From an uncultured Celeribacter sp. (lineage in GTDB: Bacteria; Pseudomonadota; Alphaproteobacteria; Rhodobacterales; Rhodobacteraceae), in NCBI RefSeq assembly GCF_963676475.1, contig NZ_OY781106.1:2914001-2978000 (forward strand): 64,000 bases of DNA. The letters are read 5' to 3'. Under the pieces are notes generated by a model. The model did not search any database. It saw only the letters and a list, made by a program, of their open reading frames with translations, and was not told the DNA's origin. How positions within the stretch are numbered: position 1 is the stretch's first letter; each line of letters opens with the position of its first letter. Below, one piece after another: positions 38,361-48,039 of the stretch. A program made the position numbers and the translations under genes.

Positions 38361-39124
38361 CCGCCCTGCCCCGCATTATGGTCGCCCCCAATGGTGCGAC
38401 AAAGACCAAGGCCGACCACCCTGCGCTTCCGATGTCTCTTGATGAGCTGACCGACACCGCACGTGCCTGCCAAACGGCAGGCGCACAGGGGCTGCATTTC
38501 CATTTGCGTACCCCTGAAGGCACGCACCTCCTCGACAGCGGCGCCTATCGCGAAGCCTTGGCACATCTCTCGGAACAGGTTCCGGGGATGGCGCTTCAGA
38601 TCACGACGGAGGCCGCAGGCATTTACCATCCGCCACATCAACGCCATGTCGCGCTACACTCGGGTGCCTCTCTGGTCTCTGTCTCCCTGCGCGAAATGTT
38701 GCGGGATGGGGCGGAGGTGGCCGGGCGTTTTTATAGGAACTGCGCGGACGCCGGGATCACTGTCCAACATATCTGTTACGACCGGGAGGATGCCGAACAT
38801 CTCACCCACGTGCTACCATGCGAGCAGTTCGAAAATCCCGCCCTGCAACTCCTCTTTGTGCTGGGGCGCTATACGGCTGGGCAAATTTCCTCCCCCGACA
38901 TGCTCACCCCCTTTACGCAATGGATGCGCAGCCGTGGGATCGACCCCGATTGGGCCGTCTGTGCCTTTGGCGTCGGCGAAACGACCGCGCTGACAGCTGC
39001 GGCTGCGCTGGGTGGGAAAATGCGAGTGGGCTTTGAGAATTCGCTGTGGCATCCTGACGGGACATTGGCCGAAAACAATGCCGCGCGGGTCGCGGACCTC
39101 TGTGCAGCCTTGGCGTTGAGCTAG
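38357..39124 (+). CDS. BKACE (DUF849) beta-keto acid cleavage enzyme
   Basis: 255 residues, slightly short for the family. BKACE enzymes condense a beta-keto acid with acetyl-CoA and release acetoacetate and a new CoA ester. The zinc-binding His pair is visible in AGAQGLHFHLRTPEG, and the family Glu in MRVGFENSLW. It starts with GTG, overlapping the aminotransferase stop (GTGA). Together with the TRAP transporter and RpiR regulator it forms a small import-and-breakdown cassette; the real substrate is unknown. Confidence 0.85.
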   Translation: MTALPRIMVAPNGATKTKADHPALPMSLDELTDTARACQTAGAQGLHFHLRTPEGTHLLDSGAYREALAHLSEQVPGMALQITTEAAGIYHPPHQRHVALHSGASLVSVSLREMLRDGAEVAGRFYRNCADAGITVQHICYDREDAEHLTHVLPCEQFENPALQLLFVLGRYTAGQISSPDMLTPFTQWMRSRGIDPDWAVCAFGVGETTALTAAAALGGKMRVGFENSLWHPDGTLAENNAARVADLCAALALS

Positions 39125-39155
39125 GGGCAGGTTCCATGGATTCACGACGCGCGTC

Positions 39156-39182
39156 GGGCGCGTGATATGAAAGCACGCGCCC
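39156..39182 (+). terminator. Strong hairpin after the BKACE gene
   Basis: GGGCGCGTG and CACGCGCCC form a perfect 9-base-pair stem with a 9-base loop. There is no T-run after it, so it may be a Rho-dependent end or a 3' stabiliser rather than a classic terminator. Confidence 0.5.
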
Positions 39183-39218
39183 GTTGAGTGGGATGTGGAT
39201 CCGGTCAGAGAAAACCGC

Positions 39219-40030
39219 GGGATCGTCAATTTGTTTCCCGGGATCGAAAGTGGGGGTGCGCTACCTTCTGTCACGCGGCTATGCTTTTCGCACAGTCGTT
39301 CCAGCGCTCGAACGCGGCGGCGAGGCTCTGACGGTATCTGGAGGCAGTCATCTTGTGGCGGCGAGGGTGGAACAGGTTGGCGGCCTCATCGTGGGCGCAG
39401 AGGAACCTTTGCGCCTGCCTTGCCGATTTGAAACGGCCCTGGATTTTCTCGCGCTTTCGCGTGTGTCTGTGCGATCCCTCAATACGATTGTTCAGTCCCT
39501 TGTGCGCCCGGTGTCCACGTTCAGCCCGAGCTGCCGCAGGGCCGCGCCGTAGCTGCGCAGTTTGTCCGTCACAATGACGCGGGGCTCACCCCAGCGGGCG
39601 ATCAGCCGTGAAATGAAACGCTTCGCCGCCCGCGCATTGCGGCGCGTTTGCACGCGGATGTCGAGAACTTCGCCGTTGCTGTCCACGGCGCGCCACAGCC
39701 AGTGTCGCACGCCGTTGATCATGATCACCACCTCGTCCAGGTGCCATTTGTCTGTGGGCCGCGGGCGCGTAGCGCGAACCCGTTTCGCGATCTGCGGTCC
39801 GAATTTCCCCACCCATGCCCGGATCGCCTCATAGCTCACCACGATACCGCGTTCGGCCAGCAGATCCTCGTCATCACGCAGGCTAAGCGAGAAGCGATAA
39901 TACGCCCGGACCGCGTAGGAAATGATGGAGCGCGGAAAGCGGTGGCCTTTCAGGCGCGGTCCGGAAATCTGACTGATCATCGCACGGAGCTACATAACTG
40001 CCCTGCGGAGGGCAATAACTTGACGATCCC
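39219..40030 (-). mobile_element. IS6-family insertion sequence, copy 2 (inverted, damaged)
   Basis: 812 bases, inverted relative to copy 1 and nearly identical, with the same terminal GGGATCGTCAA repeats. One base fewer than copy 1. Flanks (aaaaccgc and ggatgctc) share no direct repeat with each other or with copy 1. The pair encloses 7.4 kb. Confidence 0.92.
39271..39980 (-). pseudogene. IS6-family transposase with a 1-base deletion
   Basis: The first 155 residues equal copy 1 apart from a few changes. Then GTGGATCACC of copy 1 is GTGGACACC here: one T is missing, the frame shifts after QLGLNVD and stops a few codons later. The last catalytic residue (the Glu in NRIEGSHRHT) is lost, so the product is inactive. 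Confidence 0.9.
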
Positions 40031-40111
40031 GGATGCTCGCCTATAACAGGCACAACCCAAGTCCGAACGAAGGGACGCTTTCATCCTGAAGGGTCGCTCA
40101 AGTGGACAAGA

Positions 40112-40183
40112 TGTCTGTCACAAATGGACAGAAACCTGTCACAAATGGCCAAGTTATGTGCCACCCGACAAATTTTAATGTCG
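40112..40183. repeat. Probable end of the Tn7-like element with TnsB-type repeats
   Basis: In the gap 40031-40433 there is no convincing gene. CTGTCACAAATGG occurs twice in direct orientation (40115-40127 and 40136-40148), 21 bases apart, and a CGACA/TGTCG inverted pair follows (40166-40183). Tn7-like ends begin with TGT and carry such spaced transposase-binding repeats. TGTCTGTCAC at 40112 is a plausible tip. I found no matching 5-base target duplication, so the exact boundary is tentative. Confidence 0.5.
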
Positions 40184-40323
40184 AACGACACGTGGTTTGG
40201 CGCTCGGGGTTTATGCAAGTTTTTGATTTATTGTACTTCGAAGTCGAGGCTCCGACAACAGTTCAGCACTTTTCGACATTTGATTTGGCACTTAGACTGC
40301 TGGAACGGTCGCGTTAGTGCAAT

Positions 40324-40348
40324 AAAAAAGGCCGCCCATCTGGCGGCC
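40324..40348 (-). terminator. Rho-independent terminator of the tns operon
   Basis: On the minus strand GGCCGCC, loop AGATG, GGCGGCC is followed by TTTTTT. It lies about 90 bases past the last minus-strand gene of the tns run. Confidence 0.85.
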
Positions 40349-40433
40349 AAAAATGCGCAGAAAGTCTCAGGGCGCACTGAAATTTAATATCAGTTCCGGG
40401 GCAGCCCCAAACGAACCCCGAAGAAGAACTGCG

Positions 40434-40832
40434 CTAAATCTGTGCCAATAAGTGGTCTCTCAAGCGCGCGAGTGCGTCGGCGAGGTTTTCCATTGAGTAG
40501 TGAAAAGAAAAGAACCCGATCAAAAGAAGCACAACGATCAGGGGCAATAGAAAGGCTCCCGAAATGAGCAATGTCACATACCTTGCCTTTGACGGCTGTG
40601 TATTGTTCCTGTGATCCGCCCACGCTTTTTGAAATTCGGCACCTAGGATTACGCTCATCCCACACGCTGACAGAAGAGCGAGACTACCGATTGCCACAGC
40701 GACAACGGCCAGCAAAACCAGCGACAACTGCGGGTAGTCTTTCGCATCAAGCAGAAATTTGAAAGCGAAGCCGATACCAGCAAACAACATCGCTGCGGTC
40801 GCTGAACCGTAGCGCAAAATCTTGTCGTTCAT
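40434..40832 (-). CDS. Small membrane protein, last gene of the tns operon
   Basis: 132 residues with about four hydrophobic segments (AAMLFAGIGFAFKFLLDA, LVLLAVVAVAIGSLALLSA, and TLLISGAFLLPLIVVLLLIG). Its ATG overlaps the tniQ stop (ATGA), so it is translated with the transposition genes. I do not recognise a family. As the only extra gene before the terminator and the putative element end, it may be cargo or an accessory factor. Confidence 0.7.
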   Translation of the reverse strand: MNDKILRYGSATAAMLFAGIGFAFKFLLDAKDYPQLSLVLLAVVAVAIGSLALLSACGMSVILGAEFQKAWADHRNNTQPSKARYVTLLISGAFLLPLIVVLLLIGFFSFHYSMENLADALARLRDHLLAQI

Positions 40833-42655
40833 AAAATATCCTCGATTTTGAAAATACTGTCTAATTGATCTGTACGAGTGTAAATTTTGCTACATTTGCT
40901 ATCAAGGTCGAGGGGAAAAATGCCCGCTTTTTCCAGCTTGCTGGCAACATGTAGTGCTTGAGTATGGGCCGCAGCTGCCATCATGCCAAGCGTGGCATAT
41001 TGGGCCAAAAACTCCTCGAGGGCCTCGCGGCTAATCAATGTAACAGAGCGCCGATGCCGGTGATGCCTTACCGTCCTCGCCTCGAGCCACCCCTTGCGTA
41101 TGAGCCATGCGATTGTCGACGAGTTTATGCCCAGCATGCGTTTAGCTTCACTGCGTGTGAACCCCGGCGGTGCAGGTTCTTCGAGTTGATCCCGAAGATC
41201 ATCTAGGCTGGCATACAGGTCATCCAGCTTCGGGGACGCGTTCAAGCGGATCAGGCTGGCAAGCTTCTGATCGCAGGCCAAGCGCATCACCGTTTCAAAA
41301 CGGCATTTCGCATGCGCCCCTATGCTGACCAAGCTGGCATACCCCGAAGGTAGACGATCCATCAACGTGGCTTGGGTGATCAGAGGATCGACTATGTGTT
41401 TCAGGTCATCCGGGTGGTAGATCGGATTGAGCCCTGGAAGATCGAAACGAGGGGCAATCAGACCTGCGCTGACCAAACGGTTCAGCATTTCTCCGCGGAT
41501 TCCGAGGTAGTCGGCAGACTGTTTCGGCGACAGGCAGGCGGCATAATCCGTAAGCTTGTCATCATGATCTGCCGCCGAAAACTCGATCCGCTCTGCCTGT
41601 TCTGTCGTCCCCAGTCCTAGGCCGATGGCGATGCGGTACATGCGCGAATAGTTCAGGCCGTGCGCTGAGGCAGCAGACGCGAGATTGTGTATACGACGTT
41701 CCGGACATATCCGACCGAAGAGAACGTCCCCCTTCCCATAGGGGTAATTGTTAAATGCAAATTCTGTGAGACGGTCCAGGAAATCAGCATACCGTAGCGT
41801 GCCATGATCGACTCGCTCTATCCGTCTCGCTAGTGCGCCAAAATCAGCTTGAAATCCGGGTGTTGGACTGTTGGACGCCGCCTTGATCTTCTCAAATGCC
41901 GCCGTAAGTGCGTCCGCCCCATTGGCGATGGCCTGATATCCGGCTTCAGCCGCATGCGCTAGTTCACCGCGCTTCAGTCTTGACGGGGACATCGATGCGC
42001 CGAACTTCAGGACAACACCGAGATCCTCGCTCAGGCGGCACATCAGGTCCAGATCCAAAAACTGGGCTTGGTCAGGTTTTCCCAGACCGCGAATTCAAGA
42101 TGCGGTGCCGATTTCAAGCAATCCCAAGGTGTTGCTCGGTGCCAATTCACGTTCGGCCCGCAAGATACCCCGCCAATAATCTCGCAGCCGCTGACCGAAA
42201 TCATGACGGCAGCGTGGATATTCGGCATCCGGGAGCGTCAGCATCGGTGTTTGATGAATGTGACAAGTCCTGTATGCGGCGACCAACCATTCTAACCTTC
42301 CGTGACGGGCCAATGGCCCGCCACGTTGATCATCCTCGCACAGACACCGAGGGCAGACACGAAGTTCGCGCCGCACCAAGGTTTTTGAGGTAAGGTACTG
42401 TCCGTTCACCCTGTAGCCAGGATGCTCCTTCCGGATCACCGACCGCGCGGCTAGATCATCTGCATCCAACCCGGCCAGATCGGCGAGACGGCGAATTTCG
42501 CCGGTCTCGCCATTGGCTGCATCCCGCCAGGACACCCCCATGCCGGCACAGAAGTCCTGAACAAAACTGGCCCCGTTGCGGAGCGCCAAACGTGAAACAA
42601 TCGATAGGGTGGTTTCGCCCTCGTGAGGCGAAACCGTCAGTTTCAATCGAGACAT
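40829..42655 (-). pseudogene. tniQ: TniQ/TnsD-type target selector with an in-frame TGA
   Basis: The reading frame from 42655 to 40829 would give about 608 residues. It is interrupted by one TGA at 42095-42097 after residue 186, with no frameshift: the same frame reopens for another 421 codons. The N-terminal part shows the TniQ start (LTVSPHEGETTLSIVSRLAL) and zinc ligands CPRCLCED and CHIHQTP. The C-terminal part is a long helical region with an HTH-like EAKRMLGINSSTIAWLIRKG. TniQ/TnsD proteins choose the insertion site. Two separate proteins (restart at a TTG at 42058 or a nearby ATG) cannot be excluded. Confidence 0.75.
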
Positions 42656-42657
42656 TG

Positions 42658-43653
42658 TCAGCGCCCCCGCCGCGGAGGGACATCCCCGAGACGCGTATCC
42701 TCGTTGCCTGGCAGGAGAAGTCTTGGATTCAATGCCGTGAAATCGCGCCGAATGAAGGGGTTGAGGTCGCCAGCACAGCCCGTTCGCCGCAAAAACTCAG
42801 CCCTGAAATGCTGGAGTTGCAACGTATTTTCTGACCTGCGCATGCAGATTTCGATCGCTCCGATGATCACTTCGATCAAGATACCGAATTCATGCGCGGC
42901 CGCGTGGATCAGCCGCGCGACGAAATCATCGTTCTCCACGCTTTCCGAGCTTTCAAGGCCTGCGGCCTGCCTGTATTGTTGAATAAGTTCACATACGTTC
43001 TTCCCGTCCTGGATATCGTCGATCTGACCGAAACTGATGGGTGTGAACCGACGCCCGAGTTGTGGATCAAGGTTTAGCAGGGTCTTCAGCGTGGGTAGAC
43101 CGCTGAGCACGATGCTGACGGGCCAATGTCTGTTCTGCATGACGGATTTCAGTGTGTTCACGACCGCCAGCATTTCACGCTCGCTTTGGGACCCCATCAG
43201 ATCCTGAGCCTCATCAAGGTGCAGGAACATGATCTGCAGCTCGCGCAGGTGGGATTGGACGAGTTCCCAGATAATGCCGGCCGTCCGGTCCCGCATCAGC
43301 GGATAACCCAAGCCGTTCAGGCAAGAAATACCGACACCCTTCAAGGTCGCTGGGGACGGTACCAAGAAGCTCGCGACGTCAGCCGTTTCTGTGTCATGGG
43401 ACAGGAGCCGAAGGGTGTCATGGCCACGGAAAAAATGTGCGACTGCGGTCGATTTTCCTGATCCGCTGTTGCCAATCACGGCAACGCCACGGGCCTCAGG
43501 GTTCAAACCTTCGGCGAGCTCTGCCCGCCGCCGGTCCTCCAGAACGCTCATGGCCTCCTTGAGCTGAACGTAACAGCCTCGCGGAACAAAACGACTGCGC
43601 AGCCGCGCGAGTTCGCGGTGAATTTCGGGGCCAATCTGTGCGCGTATGTTCAT
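42658..43653 (-). CDS. tnsC: TnsC/TniB-type AAA ATPase
   Basis: 331 residues from the ATG at 43653, with GGAGG overlapping the end of tnsB; an in-frame start seven codons upstream is unlikely. Walker A GVAVIGNSGSGKSTAVAHFF near residue 57, Walker B IMFLHLDEAQD near 142, and the AAA sensor region SIVLSGLPTL are clear. TnsC bridges the target selector and the transposase. It is the only core transposition gene besides tnsA that looks intact. Confidence 0.9.
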   Translation of the reverse strand: MNIRAQIGPEIHRELARLRSRFVPRGCYVQLKEAMSVLEDRRRAELAEGLNPEARGVAVIGNSGSGKSTAVAHFFRGHDTLRLLSHDTETADVASFLVPSPATLKGVGISCLNGLGYPLMRDRTAGIIWELVQSHLRELQIMFLHLDEAQDLMGSQSEREMLAVVNTLKSVMQNRHWPVSIVLSGLPTLKTLLNLDPQLGRRFTPISFGQIDDIQDGKNVCELIQQYRQAAGLESSESVENDDFVARLIHAAAHEFGILIEVIIGAIEICMRRSENTLQLQHFRAEFLRRTGCAGDLNPFIRRDFTALNPRLLLPGNEDTRLGDVPPRRGR

Positions 43654-43655
43654 GG

Positions 43656-45800
43656 TCAATCCTCCAATTTCCAAGTGGTTTCACGGCTTGGCGCCGCTGC
43701 CGGGGCAGGTTCGGGAGTTTCGTTTTGAGATTTAGAAGGAGCGGTATTCGCTACCGTCGAGCTGGGCGTGATCAGGCGTCCAAAAGGGACACCTTCAGCC
43801 GAGGCAGGCGGCTGGGTGGGGTGGTCAAAGAGGAGGCCACCACAGAGGTTTTTGTCGAGATATTCGAGGTGATCGGCAGAATATTCCGGATCAAGGAGAC
43901 CTTCGCGCACGCGCGCCTCAGCGACGATAGCTTTAATCTTGTGGATGGCACGGTTGCGTTGCGGCAGCGTCGCTACCGCTTCTGCAGCATAAGTCGACCG
44001 AAGCTCCCGCATGACCTTGGTCCAATTCGCCAGTGTCATGCCCTCCAACTCTTCCCCGTTGAGGGCGGGGGCGACGAACCATTCCGATCCGATCTCGACT
44101 GATATTGCTCCGATGTTGCTCGGGTCGACCCGAAGTTTGACGGGCTTATCCTTGTTGTTCCGCCAGAACTGTACCAGTTCAGAGCAGGAGTAGTGATTCG
44201 AAAAGATTGCAACGCCTTCGCTTGATGGAACCCGTTGGTATTCGTATCCGAGCGCAACCCGACGAGTGTTCAAATCTGGTGGCTCCGTGACGTGGTACTT
44301 CTGAACGAGGTCGCGCCATCGGCTGGCCGGCGACTGCCCACCCGGGAGGCCACGGTGAGGTTGATTGTGGTAATGATCTACGACCCAGATCGTCAGGATG
44401 CGTGTCAGCTCTTCATCGGTGAGAATAGTGCGCGCCTCTGATGGATAATCACCACGCGCCTTCGGGTTCTCGAATACGCGGCCTGGAAGCCATGGCATGA
44501 TCTGACGAGTCATCGTCCCGAACACCCGCTCAATTCGAGAGCGGAGTTCCGGGATTTTGACCGGCGGGAAGAGTGTCTTTGAACCCAGGGAGTTGACTGC
44601 CGTTATAAACATGTCGGCCGCAAACGCTGACCCCGTGTCGGCACAGATCAGGTGCGGGGTACCGAAAAAATCCCATGCTCCTTCTGCACCTGCGGCCCTT
44701 GCGGCCTCTGTTTTGTCTTCCAGAATCTGGCCGATGACGCGGCGGGCGGTATCAGCATTTGGTCGATCGCAGACCACCAAGGCGACAAAGCAGCGGGTGG
44801 CACAGTCAATTGCTGCATAAACCCATCGCCGACCAGAGGGCACGTCCTCTCGGATGTCCGCAGGCAACTCGTTCCAAATTCCCAATCTCTGGAACAAGGT
44901 GCGTATATCGGCCTTCCATTCGTCAATCTCCACCCTTTCCAGCGGAAAGAGGAGGTCAAGGCCGCCAGAAGACGCCGCAAAATCCATACGGGCCTGGTCG
45001 ACACCTTGCCGGTAGATTGCGACTTCAAAAGGATCTAGAAGATCGATACGCCGCTCTATGGTGCGTTCGCTAGGCACGTGTAGGAGGCGCTGGCCGTGCT
45101 CGGCACGCCGTTCGTTTTCCTCCCGCAAAGCGTCGCATGTTTGACGGGCGACACTGCTCTTCGTTTCCTGCTCCAATGTGGCGTAGGTGCGGATGCTTTC
45201 GGAGATGAACTCTTCGGTTTCCTAGGAGAAACGCCGTCCTTCCCCTTTTCGCACCCTATAGCGCGGCACAAGGACAGAAGGATCGTAGTTGTTTTTGCGT
45301 AGCTTTCGGTACAGTTTTAAAAGGGTTTCGGGTGAATGGCTTTTCCTTTGTGGTGGCAGGGACCGGCCGCCCCGATTGGGGGCGTCACCGATGTTGCGGG
45401 TTTCTTCATTCGCGCGGAGCGCGCCAACGATTTTTTCCCAGTTTTCGTCGAGACTTTTTGGCGTCAATGTTACCGCACCGGCATCATGAAACGTCTTCAG
45501 GTTCATGCATTCCATGTAGGCGAAGATCGCGCTCGCGCGATCTTCCGGATGCGCTGATTGAAGAGCTTTCGTTCCCCGTGATAGAGTCGCTTTCATACGT
45601 TCTTTGGTTCTTGGCCCTGGAATGAAACGCCAGTTGTTACTGCGTCGGAGGAAGGAGATTTCCGCGCGGCTAAGCGTTTTTGTTGCGCTATCAGCGGAGT
45701 CTTCGGGTTCAAATACGCAGAGGGCATCTGTTTGGTGGACACAGCTATAGCGCGTCCCGTGGATGACGAAGGTATCATCTGGTTCATAGGGAAAAATCAT
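43656..45800 (-). pseudogene. tnsB: TnsB-type DDE transposase with an in-frame TAG
   Basis: The frame 45800-43656 would encode 713 residues, the length of Tn7 TnsB. A single TAG at 45222-45224 interrupts it after residue 192 (RRFS, stop, ETEEFISESIRTYATLEQ). The same frame then runs on to the end. The second part has the DDE core: Asp in VEIDEWKADIR, Asp in LICADTGSAFAADMF, Glu in IERVFGTMTR. The start overlaps the tnsA stop (ATGA). Unless the stop is suppressed, the product lacks the catalytic domain. Confidence 0.88.
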
Positions 45801-46480
45801 GCTGCACCCTCCGCCATAACCAGTGTTTGCAGACCAATTTTGCCATGTGCGACCTGACGGAGGCGGCCCTCGATGATCGCTCGGAACGCGGCGCGAAACC
45901 CGCGACCCGCCAGATCGACCTGTTTGACGAGCATTTCCAGCGTTGTCGGTTCAGTTTGCTGGCTGATAACCGCTGCGAGCGCCTGATCTGCCTGCGCATC
46001 GGGTATCTTCTTGAACTCGTGGTACCGCTGCGCATTCAGCGCCTGTGCTCGCGTGAAATCTGCGTCGGACATCAGGATCATGCCATCAGCGTAGGACGCT
46101 GGCATACATGCTGCGACGTAGCTGAGTTCAATATCGAAATCGCGCCGCTTCACTTGATCAATCGGCTTCACTGCAACTGCAAAACGGGTGCCATCTGCGA
46201 GCTCGACCAGGTAATCTGGGGTGTGTTCATGATGGCTGCCATCTGGACGTCTGAAATGGATGGCCGGGGGCTGGTCCCAGACATCAATGACATCGCCACG
46301 AGAGATGATGAGCAGGATGCACATGAGCTCCAGCAGGCTCTCATAGACGACGATCTGCCGATGGCTGCCGAGGTACAGCACAGCGGAACCCCGGCAGCTA
46401 CCGCGCGATTTCCACGAAATCGGGCGCGTGGCTCGGGATGGTTCGGGCAGGATGAACCCATTGCTATTCTGACTAGACAT
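45797..46480 (-). CDS. tnsA: TnsA-type endonuclease
   Basis: 227 residues with a strong GGAGG site. The restriction-fold residues are visible: Glu in VVYESLLELMCI, Asp in EHTPDYLVEL, and the Val-x-Val-Lys-like FAVAVKPIDQVKR. TnsA cuts the 5' ends of the element so that a heteromeric TnsA-TnsB enzyme performs cut-and-paste transposition. Heading a tnsA-tnsB-tnsC-tniQ run defines a Tn7-like element. No Cas genes accompany it. Confidence 0.87.
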   Translation of the reverse strand: MSSQNSNGFILPEPSRATRPISWKSRGSCRGSAVLYLGSHRQIVVYESLLELMCILLIISRGDVIDVWDQPPAIHFRRPDGSHHEHTPDYLVELADGTRFAVAVKPIDQVKRRDFDIELSYVAACMPASYADGMILMSDADFTRAQALNAQRYHEFKKIPDAQADQALAAVISQQTEPTTLEMLVKQVDLAGRGFRAAFRAIIEGRLRQVAHGKIGLQTLVMAEGAA

Positions 46481-46745
46481 GGCAGCCCTCCTTTGTTGAG
46501 AGCAAAGCTTGGTCTAGAGAAGGCAAACTGATGTAGCCCGCCGCATAGGACATGCGCGTGAAGATGGTCATGGAAGACCCCTTTCAAATGACAAACGTTT
46601 CGGTTTGGCACGCCGACAGGAGCGCCAAACGCTTGACTTGATGATCGAAAAGGGGGTATCGAAGACTTAGACAGAGGGTGTCTTGGATACCCGGATGAAG
46701 GGCTTGGAGATTGCCGTCTCCAGGCTCTTTTTCGTTTGGGTTAGG

Positions 46746-46973
46746 TCATGCGTTCTCCTCCTTTAAGTAGCGGTCGGGCCATATCTCTTCCGGTCGACGC
46801 TCTAAGTGCCGGGCGATAGCGCTTTGCGCCAGGTGCGATTTGCATCGTCCCTGACTGACTGCGGTTACCAAGGCGGGAGATCGATCAATTTCGACGGCGA
46901 TTTGGTTGAGGCTCACGCCTCGCGCTCTCAATTCCGCTCGCAGCTGCTTGTGCAGCCCAATATCTAGTTTCAT
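46746..46973 (-). CDS. Small HTH regulator next to the tns genes
   Basis: 75 residues with a helix-turn-helix (LRARGVSLNQIAVEIDRSPA) similar to Ner/Xre-type regulators found at the edge of Tn7-like elements. The 265 bases between it and tnsA contain no further gene that I can support. It may repress the tns operon and itself. Confidence 0.75.
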   Translation of the reverse strand: MKLDIGLHKQLRAELRARGVSLNQIAVEIDRSPALVTAVSQGRCKSHLAQSAIARHLERRPEEIWPDRYLKEENA

Positions 46974-47078
46974 CTCGCGACCTCGACGCTTGATCTGGTG
47001 TTGCCCGAATCACCTCTTGATCGCCGAATCGCCGATCGAACTCAATAAAAAAAGTTTAGCTGAACCAATAGGTTAAGC

Positions 47079-47156
47079 TAACAGGGGACTGTTAGTCAGC
47101 GTCACATTCCCCTGTTAGATGTCTGTGACGAAGTCTCACAGGCGGGTGTGACGACA
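47079..47156. promoter_or_regulatory. Inverted repeat and possible right end of the Tn7-like element
   Basis: The 361-base gap 46974-47334 has no gene. It holds a perfect inverted repeat (TAACAGGGGA at 47079-47088, TCCCCTGTTA at 47108-47117) upstream of the HTH gene, likely an operator. Read from the other strand, TGTCGTCACACC (tip at 47156) and a second CGTCACA 22 bases further in resemble the repeats at 40.1 kb. If these are the tips, the element is about 7.0 kb. The call is weak because the flanking 5 bases do not match. Confidence 0.4.
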
Positions 47157-47334
47157 GCATTTATTGTTGTTTTGCAGGACATTATCCGTGCACTAACCAA
47201 TGCCGCGCGTCTGTGTGCCGGCTCAAGGAGGGCACCGGCAGGGTGCCTCGCGCTCAAATTTGTGCCAATTTCCGGGTTTGGATGTCTGAAAAAAAACCAG
47301 CTTTCTTGCCTCTAGGTCACGCTCTATTATTTGG

Positions 47335-47907
47335 ATGCGGGCATTCCGCAGGAGGGCAACATGGCAAACTGCTGACCTCCACTTTGGTCACGAGCGCATC
47401 ATCGAATTTTGTAAGCGTCCGTTCCGTTCGGTATCTGAGATGAACGCCGCGATCATCGCGAATTTTCAAGCCTGTGTCAGCCACGACGATGACCTGTGGA
47501 TCCTCGGCGACTTCGCATTTGGGCGGGCAGATGATGCAGCGCGGTTTGAGGGCTGGTTTCACAGTTTACCTGGCCGAAAGCACCTCATCATCGGAAATCA
47601 CGATGATGAGGCGGCGATATCGCTGCCTTGGCATAGCGTCGAATACATGGCCGAGCTTCAGGATGGGGATCAGGGCCTGGTGCTTTGTCATTATCCCATG
47701 ATCACATGGAATGGAGCTCGTCGAGGCGCATTGCAGCTCTTCGGTTATGTGCATGACCAGTGGCCGGGATCACGGAACAGCGTCAATGTCGGTGTTGACC
47801 AGTGGGGCTTTAGGCCCGTGCAAATTCAGGAGATTGCGCAGCGTGCCACAAAACTACCGGTGAACAAGCATTGGACTGATGTCGAGCATGGGAATGAGCT
47901 GGTGTAA
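47335..47907 (+). CDS. Calcineurin-like metallophosphoesterase
   Basis: 190 residues. All metal motifs are present: TADLHFGHERI, LWILGDFAFG, LIIGNHDDE, VLCHYPM and FGYVHDQW. It belongs to a small phage/island-borne phosphoesterase family; the substrate is unknown. The start is odd: the ATG at 47335 lacks a ribosome site, while GGAGGGCAAC-ATG at 47361 is well placed but out of frame and stops after MANC, suggesting a small indel at the original start. Confidence 0.83.
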   Translation: MRAFRRRATWQTADLHFGHERIIEFCKRPFRSVSEMNAAIIANFQACVSHDDDLWILGDFAFGRADDAARFEGWFHSLPGRKHLIIGNHDDEAAISLPWHSVEYMAELQDGDQGLVLCHYPMITWNGARRGALQLFGYVHDQWPGSRNSVNVGVDQWGFRPVQIQEIAQRATKLPVNKHWTDVEHGNELV

Positions 47908-48039
47908 TACTGATGCTCAGATGCTCTGGCGGGACCGCCATAAGGAGACGTTGACCTCTGCGTCTCAATACGGAGATCTTGTTCGGCGGAAGACTGGACG
48001 ATCCACAAAGTTCGAGCAGGATCTAGGGGCTGTTGACGT

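Noticed and set aside
40102..40387. Two short open frames in the putative transposon end
   Set aside because: They overlap the repeats and terminator and have no motif or conserved look.
40112..47156. CRISPR-associated transposon
   Set aside because: No Cas gene and no repeat-spacer array near the tns genes.
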